Positions 14,401-26,400 of a stretch of DNA of 64,000 nucleotides are shown here, piece by piece. Origin of the DNA: Fragum whitleyi (lineage: Eukaryota > Mollusca > Bivalvia > Cardiida > Cardiidae); assembly GCA_948146395.1 (NCBI GenBank), contig OX411546.1:21244449-21308448 (forward strand). Reading direction: 5' to 3'. The number at the start of each line of letters is the position of its first letter. Position 1 is the first letter of the stretch. The translations under genes were made by a program, and so were the position numbers. The notes under the pieces were generated by a model. The model was not told the DNA's origin and did no database searches. It saw only the letters and a program-made list of their open reading frames with translations.

Positions 14401-17400
14401 TGCTATTGATTTGTTTGTTTGAATGGGGTTTCATGCTGGTTTTTAACATTATTCAAGTCATATCTCTGCGGCTGGAGCACCTAGCAAATGTTTCCTGGTA
14501 TATCTCACACCAGTACTACCATCACATCCTTTCCTAGCCTCTAGGTTCTATCCGAAATAGTTCTACGATTATCGTGAGACAAATAGTCGGAAAGGATGAG
14601 TGCCCTGTCGGAGATCAAACCCGGGACCTCTAGATTGACAAGACGCCCTACCAACTGCACTATGACGGTGGCTAGTAATGCTATCAAAAGTATGTGCTTT
14701 CTTAAAGTCAGATTCTTAAGACTTATATTAAGAAAATTCAGTTCATAAATTTTTTAGACTTGATTAACTGATTTATTTATTGTTTGGGGGTTTAACACGC
14801 CTTTCAACATTATTGCAGTTATATTTCATAGGCTGGTGTACCTACCTATGTCTTCCTAGTGTTTCTCACACCCGTACAACAAAAACATTTTATCTGAGAC
14901 ACCAGCTGCCAATCCTTCTTAGGTGTTTTACTCATCGTTCACCTATTAGTGAAAGACAAACAACGCTTGTCACAATGACAAATGTTGGATGAAAGTTTAC
15001 TAAGTCAGAGTTGGAATTAACAATATCAGGATTGACAACCCAATGTTTTATCGATTAAGCTAGCCGGCGTCATCTCTTCATAGACTAAAGAAGCACTCAA
15101 AACAAACCTTATAATCACAATACATCTGGGCCCTAGATTAGAAAAAAGAATCATACTCATCTGAAAATTGTCTCAAATTTAGAATTTAAATAATTGGATG
15201 AACATTAAAGATAAAATAGATTAGTTGTAATTCATAGAGATATATATAATACGTACTTAGTGTTTTGTATGGAAAAAAATATCTAACGAGGTTGGGAGAA
15301 TTGATCATTGTCGAGGCTCTGCCGAGACAATTACCAATTCTCACAACCGAGTTAGATATTTTTTCATACAATACACTTAGTACGTATTATATTTATCTTA
15401 TAACCTCTTTTTGTCTTGTTTTAGTCGATGTTTCTAACTTAAATGCTAGTTTCTAAAAATAACTGTATGATATTATTGTTCTAAAAATAACTATGTGATA
15501 TCATAAAAAATATCATACGGGTTGTTATCATACGGATACTTGTATAGTTATAAGATAAATTGCAAAAAATTTATGCCCCAGATAAGAGCAGTCCACCAGA
15601 AAATCCCTTGTCACTATCTCTTGTGCTCTCAGTCTTAGGAAAATGTAAAGTATCCAATGAAGAAATTTTAACTTCATCAAAGGGCAATATCTCTTGTTGT
15701 TTTTGTGCACTGCACAACTCCTCGATGAATTCAATCCATCAGTGATATTTCATGATTCTAGCTTGCATACTTTTTGAGTTGTGCTCTGGACAAAAAATGA
15801 TCTACAGACAGACAGACAAATAACCAACAAGTGTAAAGCAGCATAACAAGCAGCATCTTACCAATTCTTCCACCCTCTCTTTGGCTTCATCAACAATTGT
15901 AGGCCTTATTCACAGCTTTAACAAAAAGAAAGAGGATCTTTAACTCAACACATATAATGGGGTTATTGTCTCAGGTGAGCTAAAAATGGTCACAGACAGC
16001 GATAACCAACAAGTGTAAGAGGGGCATAACAAGCAGCATCTTACCAATTCCTCCACCCTCTCTTTGGCTTCATCAACAATCTCTATACATCTTCGCATCC
16101 CTTCATCATTCTCTAATGTCTTGTAGGCCTTATTCACAGCTATAACAAAAAGAAAAGTGGGTTATTTCACTCGTTTCATATAATGGGGAAATTTAAGAGT
16201 CTTATGACATCCCAAACTGAATCAAGTCAGCGACAACTTTACAAAAGAGCCTGTTCCTTACATTTTCAACAAAATTTAATAGCAGCCCAACTCAAAGTCT
16301 CTTGCTAGTCAGTGCTTCTGCTTAGTCTGACCAAAATCTTCACTTTGTGCTTTATAGACTGAAAGGGTCTTAACCCTTCTACAGGCAGTCAGTAATTATG
16401 CATTTTGCCTATTTACCCTACAAACATAGCTTTGCAGGGTAAACAGATACCTTTAAATGCGGTACAAAATATTGTGGGGAAAAATAACCCTCTTTACATA
16501 TCGAGGGTCAGAGCAACACTATTGTAAGTGTCTATATATCTATAGGCACTTACAATAGTATTGCACTGATCCCTTGATATGTACTTTTCAATGGTTGCAA
16601 TGTTTCAGGTCCTGAACACATTTATGACCTTAAACACACTGTCACATAGTCAACAGTAACATGGCTAGTGTTAGGTAATAAGTTTCAAGTCATAATTGAT
16701 TTTCAGTTTTAATAAAAAAAGAGCACAATCAACTAATGAACAATACAACAATTGGTTCTAAGAAATCAAAACAATTCTCAATGAATGTACACTATGGCAT
16801 ATCAAGGTATGTTTTAAAGCTTCTCAATTTTGTTTTCTTGATTTTTTTTCTTAATTGATTGTTATCAATGGAAGCCCAAACCAACTGTTTTTCCATTGTA
16901 TTGATAAATGAATACATTAGTTGTTTTGAAAAACAACTAAAACCTACCTTAGAATGTTGACTAGGCTCTATCTTAATAGTCCAGATTTTTGTCTGGATGG
17001 ACCAAGATTGACATCCAAGACATTTTTAGACACAAGGCTTGAGAGAACATTTATACCTCCACTGGCACAGTAAACACAGCCTCTTGATAATATCCAGGGT
17101 TCAGTGCAAGAATGTTCTAAGTGTATATACAATGTATATACACTTAGTACACTCTTGCGCTAAACCTTGGACATATAAATCCTACCTTCAAATGATGACT
17201 GTGCTCTCTCTTGATCCTCCTGATTCTTGTCTGGATGGACCAAGATTGACATCTGAAATAAACCAAAATTATTTCTATCACTAACACCATGAAAATGTTT
17301 GCAAAAATTTTGTTCGTTAGAATGGGGTTTTACGTCACTTTCAAAATCATTACAGTCATATCCCAGCAGCTGGAGCACCTAACAATGGATACCAGTACAA

Positions 17401-20400
17401 CCATCACATCCTTTCCTAGCCTTCAGCTGCTATCCCACATAGGTCTAGGATTATCAAGCCATTTACAAAAAAGTTAAAGTAATGTTATCCTGCTTTGCAT
17501 TTGATTCGTCACAAATTTCAAAATATTGCAGTGTACAGTGTTTTTTTTTTTAATTCAAGGCTGTTGTTTGATTAATAATTTTGGGCATAGGGTCAAAACT
17601 GATTTTTCTTTTGTTTTGACCCCAAAAAATACAACAATTGGATTTTTAAGCGGTATACAATTTTTTCATTTAATTTCAAAAGATTTTTTCCTAATTATAC
17701 ATGATAAGTAAAATATGGAAAGAGCATATATCAGTTGAGTTAATTGAGCTTGCGCATGACATTTCCAACAGTCCACATAAAACCATAAAGCTTCTAAGGA
17801 CTGAAAAGCCAAGATGGCTGAACAGCATTTGTAGAAAACACTAGATGTTTGCCTAAAAATCTTTGAGATTAGCAACCATAGAGGGCATGTAGATATATAA
17901 TACATACTTAGTGTATTATATGAAAAAAAATATCTAACGAGGTTGGGAGAATTGATCATTGTCGAGGCTATGCCGAGACAATTATTAATTCTCACAACCG
18001 AGTTTGATATTTTTTTCATACAATACACTAAGAATGTATTATATTTATCTTATAACCTATATTCGTCTTGTTTTCGTCGGTGTTTCTATCTGAAATGCAA
18101 GTTTCTAAAAATAACCACATTATATCATGTTCTAAAAATAACTATGTGATATCATAAAAAATATCATACGGGATGTTATCATACGGATATTTGTATAGTT
18201 ATAAGATAAAAGACCAATCAGACTGTGAGTATACATAGGCTGATCGGATTCTTTCCAGTATTCCAACTGTTTTTTCAATTAAGGAAGGGGGGGGGGGACT
18301 CAACAAGTGAACATTTGAATTATTATAAAAAATTTACATGCAGGGTTGATCAAAACTATGAGCCTGCGCTTGATATTTGGACAGTCTCATTATCCATTAT
18401 TTGCATTTTGTGGCTTTCTAGGCTGTTCAATGTTTGCACATGTTTAATAATAATTCAATTTAGTTTGAATGGTTTAAAAATTTGCTTACGCTCATAATCA
18501 CTAAATTCTGATTTTTTCATGTCCCTGACAGAAATGCAGTGGTTAAAACATGTTGCTACCCAATTCTACTGGGTGAACTGGGGCTGAATATTAAATATTT
18601 AACCCATAAACACTCTCCAGTGAGGGTGGCTTGAATCACAGATGTACAAGTAATAAGTTATTCTATAGCTGGGTGAACTAGGGCTGGCTATTTAATGTTT
18701 AACCCATTAATACACCCCAGTGAGTGTGGCTTGAACTATGGACCTACAGGTCACAAGTTGAGCCCCAAGGCCACCAGGTTAGCCTGTGTCGATTGTTCGT
18801 AATGACATGTGCATTCCAATAATATATATATCTATTATAAGACTACAAACCATTCTGTACTTCTTCTTTATTGCTGCCATAGGTGTGTCTGGATCTATTT
18901 GTAATACCTGAAATGGAATTGAAATTCATAAAGCAGGGTTTTACGCGACAGAAGTTTTCCACATCTGTGACGCAAAAATAAGTAGACCGGACCCTCAAAA
19001 CCATGTGATGTGAGTCCCATAGACTCTCCGGGGATCAACTTCAGACAAGAATTGAAGACTGCTTTAAACAGTCTTCAACTCTTGCCAAAAGTTGAGCCCA
19101 AATTATCAATATACTTCTATCTATTTCTTTTCTTTAACCAGGGAATAGTTCTAAATCATACAAGATTATATCCTAAAAGAAATAGTCTATGCCTAAAGCA
19201 GGGACTCCCAAATTTTCAAGGAAGGATCCCTTAGATCCCAATGATTAAGTCCTTTGGACCTTATCTTGTTGATGTCTGAGTAAAACCCTGCATAAAGTTT
19301 TACATACAAAAGTAAAAGGGCTGACTGTTGCCAGGGATCCACACTAACACCAGTCATCAGGCGCAAGACTTGTAGATTTTGTGGAGGACAGGTAGATGTT
19401 ACCATTATGTTGCAGGTCCTTCAGACCTGTAGTTAATGGCAAAACTAAGTATTTCAAATCTGTCCAGTTTTGAAAATAATTGCCTTCCCAATACTAAAAT
19501 TTGCATTACAAAATGGGAAATATTGTAGCAAAAAATAAATTGCTTGTCAAAAGCAATTTCTTCTGTTTCAACAGTGTTTTCCTTGCAATTTATGCCTTAA
19601 ATTACTAAAATTCAAACATGGTTTTCATGCAGGACCTGTTGTTCTCAGGAAGGACCTGTAATATTCAGGACTAACAGTTCCTTCAGACTGGTGGCAAAAA
19701 GAAGCTATTGTCAAACCCAAATTGCATATAAATTTTAATGGATTTCTCAAGATTTGACACTTACTTTTTCAACTTAAGAAATCAAGGAGTTGAAATTAAA
19801 AGGTGTCTAAATTTTCATGTAATATGAAGACTATTGTTGAAAAGAAGAAATTTAGGGTAGTTGTTTCTCCACAAAAGAGATCTTTTTCCATTGAAATAAC
19901 ATTAGATACTGGTACACTCAAGGATATACACAAATGTTATCTGCAAAAACAGATCTAAAATTTTAACATCATTAAGCAATCCAGACTAAGGGAAAGTTAA
20001 AAATTCTGTAAGTCATATTACTTTCTTATCAGAATTATCAAGAGTTTCAAAAGATTTCAACAAGAGATGTTTTGTAATTTCAATATTTATGCCCCCATAA
20101 AGGAAGGTCAAGAACCTATTCTTTGTCAATCAACAAATGGCAATAACTCAAAATATGATGAGTAGATTTATGGTTCTTGAGCACTGCACTTCCAGGGTCC
20201 AAAGAATCCACTCGTCCGCTCGTATTTACGAGTGAGAAATCCCGGAGAACAAGTGGAAATTCAAAGGCAGTCGTCCTCCTGGACGAGTAAAGAATGAATG
20301 GCATTTAATAATTATGTCTAGTGTCAGGATAAAATTGGGTAAAACACAAAAAAGACGCTTCAAAAAAGTTCGCCGTGATAAAAGTTTGCAACACCTTGAA

Positions 20401-23400
20401 CTGTAAACAGTCGTGTACTTTGATTTCTAAAAATAAAACTTCAGGTTTTAGCATGATATAACCCGGTACCCAAACTTCATAAATACAAATCGATCTCACA
20501 ATCAAGAAAAGTATCGAAAATAAAAATAACTTTTCCCCTGTTTTTTTCATATCTACTACTTCTTTGGTCTATTATAGCCACAATCATTGAAATTTACTTG
20601 AAAAATCCATGGTATTGTATGTTTTCAAATGATATTTTTACCGGTATTTATTGCCCCGAATCTAATGTTTTTGAATGTCGTAAAAAATGTACTTTCGTTT
20701 CGTCTGCACTTCAAGATGACGTTTCCAGATACAAAACATGGTCTTAAACGATCCCTAGGCCTGTTGAAGGGCAAGTGACAATCCAACCAGGACGAGTTAC
20801 TTTTTCAAGTCACTTGTCCTGCAGGACGAGTGCCTTTTTCTGAATTCTTTGGACCCTGACTTCTCCTCAATGCAATCTATCAAACTGTAAAGTTTCATGA
20901 TTCTAGTTGCATACTTTTTCAGATATGCTCCAGACAAAAAAATGGTCTACAGACGGACCCACCTATGGACAAGTGCAAAGCAATATACCCCCTCTTCTTC
21001 AGGGGGGCACAATTATCCCAGAAGTGAATCTAACTTCAGCTTGATGTTTATGACACAGCTACAGATACAGGGGTATTCTGAATTTAAGATCAAAGTTTTC
21101 CCAAAAATAATTGCACAAACCCTATGTTGTTGGTACTCATTGGAATCGTCTCATCAAGACGATTCCAATGAGTACCAACAACAAAGGGTTTCAATAGGAA
21201 ATAAAGATTATAGACTGACTTTACCCCCTCTTATCTGTACTTCTGAAATATGAATTATAACAGCTACTCACATCAAAAGGATTGAGGTTGAAATAAGTGG
21301 CACCAGGTCTCGTTAATCTGTCAATCTGTTGTTTCGAGGTCATAGAAGAGTCATGCTTCTCTATAGCTTTAACCTGAAAAAGATGCAATTTGAATTAAAT
21401 CTTTAGCATCATTAGATTCTCTCAAATTTCAGACAGTTCCAATAGTGTACCACATGCAGGCTGCATATTGTTGCCCTTGTTCTATTAGGATATATAGGAA
21501 ATTTCAAATTTTCTTGTATTTGGTTATTCAAGGTAAATAATATTCCTGTATCAAGGGCTGTGGAAATACATTTCTCCACTTGTATATAACCCTTTAATTG
21601 TAAATATACTCCAACTCTGTATTTCCCGTATGTTGTATTTTGCAATAATCGAATTTTTGCATACCAAGCACTGCTCTCAATAAGGGCTAAATAAGGAATT
21701 TTTGTAGATCTAGGTTGGAATTTCTAGATTTTTTTCACGATGCATGAAATTTTTAGCGTTACCACCGCCACTCTTTATAAATGTTGGGGGGTTTTGCCAT
21801 CCCCAAAGTCCACTATGCTGGCTAGATCTACTACTTAAAAGGCTACATGTCAAAACGCCATTATTTGAAGTTGCAAGTACGAGTTTTTGTCCCCAAACAA
21901 GCATTAAACAAGACTTCTGTTGTTGCCCGATATATATATATATATATATATGCGCAGCTTGAATATCGTTTTTTTACAAATGTTGGATTACTTTTCTTGA
22001 TTAAACCCTTCTATTTCCTAAATTCCAGATCTCTCCAATCTCTGACGTTTATTTACGTCTGGTCTGATTTTTAAAAAATTCTGGACGTATATTATGTCGA
22101 CATCCTTTTATTGAGAGCACTGACCGTTTGCTATCTTTGCTGTGAACAAACCCTACATATATCTGCCCAACAAAGAAGATCAAAAATGTCTCGAGTAACT
22201 GATATGAAATTAATTAAAATATAATGCATTCAAAATCATTATCATGTTTCATTATCCAGCCACCCCCTTTCTACATGATTATCCCCATTTTCTTGTTTGA
22301 AAAAACTCAAACACAATAGGACTTTGACCTATACAGGGTGCATAGACATCAAGGAATATAAATGAACATGTAAATCCAATTTTCGGACCTCACTTAACTC
22401 TTTCAAGATAGATTTTTGTAAACTACCATGGAAATATGATGATATGATGACAGTGTTCAACATTTGGAAGCATTTTCAGCAAATATTTTTCTAGCAAGGT
22501 CCCTTAAATTTTGCTGATTGCCAATTTAGGGAACATGCTTGTAATGCATAACATATTCTTTCTGGGTTTTTATTTTATTTGAAGCTAGGTCATAGTTTGT
22601 ACCATGAAAATTAGAAGAGCCATGGTATACTCAAACCTCATTGTATCAATATTTACACTGTATCAATCTATTAACAGATTTGAGGATATAAAAATGCCAC
22701 CTACCCAGTGTTCACCTTTATTACCAGGCAACAAAAAATTTATGACTTGGATGTCAAGAAACATTTGAACATTGCTACATTCTTGCCTTCATTTCCAAAA
22801 GGAATGGTTAAAAAAAATAAACAAAATATTTTTGTCAAATTTTAGAACCAGTCCAGTAGTAGTTGAAAAGATTTTAATGTAATAGAAAATTACTTATTTC
22901 CATAAAAGAACTCATGTTATCCCTAAATCATTCAATTCAAATTTTATCATCGCGTTACAAATGGGGCTCCATATTTTAAGTTTCCCCATCATTTCCCTCA
23001 ATACATTATGGAGAGAATTTACAATTCACTGAATTTGATGTGTTGACATTTATGTGCAAAATAACTGTGTTACAACTACCATTTTGTGCTATGTGGGAGG
23101 TTAAAGCATCATTACATGTGGAAAAAATTAAAATTTGGGTAAGATTGATTATATACTCCAACCTCATGGTATCGATCTATCCACTGTATCGATCTATTAA
23201 CAAATCTTTGATTATTTTCATCAAAATGCCACAATTCCAGTCTTAACCCTTTGCTGTTTAATCCCTGCTTTTTACGTGACTGTGATTTTATGATTGAGAA
23301 AACATTGTGAAAAAAGAAGAAATTGCTTCTGACAAGCAATTTCTTCTTTTTCCACACTATTTTTCCACACTATTTTCTATCCTACTGAATGGTTATTTTT

Positions 23401-26400
23401 CAAATTAAATCCACTTTTATTTTTCGTCTGCAAAACCTTTGAATTTGGACAGGTCCAAAATTTTGTAAAACAGGAAAGGGTTAACATAGATAACTAGGTC
23501 ACAAGTAACTTATAAGGACTAAGATGTCAAGAAATATTAGAAAGATGCTACATTCTTGCCTTCTTTTCCAAACAGAATGCTAAAAAAGTTCTCGTTGAAA
23601 TTTAAGAGCTATTGGTAGGTCAAGACGATCTTATAAGTGGTGGAAATTACTATATTCTGAAAAAGAATACCAACTTTTAATAACATATCATTCAATTCAA
23701 ATACATAATAATCTTGATATTAATGGGGCTCCGAATTGTCAAGTTTTAACATTTCCCACAATGCATTGATACAATGAATTTGATATGGCTGCCTATTGAT
23801 TGCATTTTTGTGTCAAATAATTGTGTTAGGACTACCATTTTGTGTTTTGTGGGAAGTTAAAGCATAAATTTATTTGGAAATTTTATATTAAGGAATTTAA
23901 GCAAGATTGATTATTATAATCGCTTTTATCAGCTAATGATAAGTAGATCGATACGGTGGGGTTCCAGTCTACTCATTTACATTTATCTGTTAATGCTTAA
24001 TGGACCAATACAGTGGGGCTCCAAGTTACTTGGTTTTAGCTGTTTTACCTACCATGCCTCAGAGATAATGCCTGTAGTCTTCCATATTCGAGCAATTTAA
24101 GTAATGAATTTGCGCATGCCTTAAAAATATAATTTATGCTGTAGGCAAAGAATTCAACAGGCCGTTTGGCCCATCTGTTAGATTTTTTCTGCGCTGTCTG
24201 CAATGTTTTAGCCTCATTCGCGCAATGGCGCGGCCTGGGCAGAACTCTGTTACTGTAGTGATCAACAGTGGTTAGACTCATGACCATGTGCCCAGATAGC
24301 TCAGTTGGTAAAGAGCCATGATAGTGTTTTGGGGTCAGGGTTTGAGTCTCATGTTGGGCACATCTTTTCCGCCCAAGCTCCTTATTTTCTTTAATGGTGT
24401 CAGAAGAAAAGGGGAAACACTGGGTTTGGTCTTTGGGGACTGGCTCCAATTGGTTAAAAGGGGGAGGAGTATAGTGATTGATAGTGGGTAAACTTGTGAC
24501 CAGCTAGCTCAGTTATTAAAGTGCCATGCTAGTGTTATATGGGGGTCGTTCGTTCGAGTCCCGCGTCATGCACATCTTTACCGCCCTTATTAACTTTATT
24601 ACAAAATTTTCTATTCAGGTGTTGTGAAAAAGCATGCAATCGACATTTAGAAAGTTGTCTGTTTATACGGAGATGGTATACTCTTGACTCCATATTTTTG
24701 AGAGCGTTGTATTTTCGCTGCCATCAAATTTTAGCGAATTTTTGCTCTGTTGACTGTGAATTGATGCACATTTTGAGAACAAACCCCACACATATCTACC
24801 AAATTCAGAAGATCAACAATGTCTTAAATTTTAAATGTGAAATTAATAAAAATATTAATGCATTTAAAATCAGATTAATGTTCCATCAATCAGCCACCCC
24901 CTGTCCAAATTACTTCCATTTTTTTGTTTTAAAAATGTAAACACAATGCAACTAACCAATAAATGGTGCATAGACAGCAAGGAATGTAAACAAGAGGGCC
25001 AGTGGCCCTAAATCGCTCACCTAAATGAACTGTCAAAAATAGTTTAAAAGAGATTTAGAAAGGATGAAGAATTCTTACCAAATTACTTAATTTGTTTATC
25101 AAATTAGAATTTTACGAATGGATTTATACTCACCTGATGGGAAACATACTTAAGGATTATATTCCGTATATAGTCCACAAAATCCGCAGAATAAACATAA
25201 TAAAGCGTCTACATGTAAATCACGTGATCAACTCTAGACGCTTGGTGGAGAACCCGCACACCTCAGTTTATAATCGTGTAAAACTGTGAACATCCTCTCC
25301 TGTAAAAAACCATGGGGAGGCGGGAGGAACCTCCCATCAGGTGAGTATAAATCCATTCGTAAAATTCTAATTTGATAAACAAATTAAGTTATTTCATCTC
25401 ATGATTTATAGTCACCTGATGGGAAACAAACTTAAGGATAGATTTCAAAGCAATCTCACCTTGGATGTGGATGGTTTCTAACAAATTAACTGTTCCACCA
25501 AATAGTTGTATATCCCAATAAGGAAACTTCTTTCTTTCCAGGATCACTATATATCATAGTTTGTCTGTATATACATACATGAAGCACTGTACAACATTAC
25601 ACAATCTGTGTCAAATACATGTCTAAAACAATATTCCATACCAAATCCGTTGGAAATAAACTTCTTTGTTTAACTTAAATGTATAATAATCACTGTAACA
25701 CATGTGGAGATACCTTTCTCCTATAAAACTTAATAAAAGTCGACTCTCTCGACCAATCTGCAGCTTCCAAAACCGACCTGATCGATGCCCCTTTGTAAAG
25801 GGCCCAAGATGGACCTAAAGCTCTAGTAGAATGAGCTGTAACCTTCAACGTTTTGTCCTCATAAGCCTCTCGGATAGTCCAAATAATATATGAACTTAAT
25901 CTCTGAGCCGACGCTTTCTTGTGAGGTTCGTTAATAGTAAGGAACAAACTTGTTTCCTCTTTACCGTTCTTGTGTCTAAAGGGCTCCGTTTTCTTCAAGT
26001 AAATAGCAATAGCCCGTTTAGGATCTAGTAACTTATTGGAATTAAATTTTGGCACAAAAATCTTAGAGTCGCAATGACCTGGTCTGTCTTGCTTAGCCAA
26101 ACCTTGTCGAACAAAGGAGATTCCATCTGGAAGGATTGAAACTGCATCTTCACCCAATCTTAACGCTTGAAGATCGCTGACTCTCCGAAACGTCGTGATT
26201 GCTGTAAGAAAAACAGTTTTGTAAGTGATGTATTTTAATGACGTCTTCATTAAAGGTTCAAAAGGATACTTTTGTATAGCCTTCAGTACTCTAGGTAGAT
26301 CCCACTCTGGTACAAGTCTACTAACTGGTGGTCGTAAATTAAACACTCCCTTCAAGAGTCTAATAATATACGGATGCTGACCAATTGGAAATTTATCAAT

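Noticed and set aside
24288..24361. Functional tRNA gene
   Set aside because: Acceptor and D arms look right but the anticodon stem cannot pair and a second degenerate copy lies nearby.
24045..24449. 134-codon minus-strand frame
   Set aside because: Covers the tRNA-like repeats; no recognisable domain.
25092..25289. 65-codon plus-strand frame at the DIRS left end
   Set aside because: It is the terminal repeat copy of the Gag leader sequence, not a separate gene.
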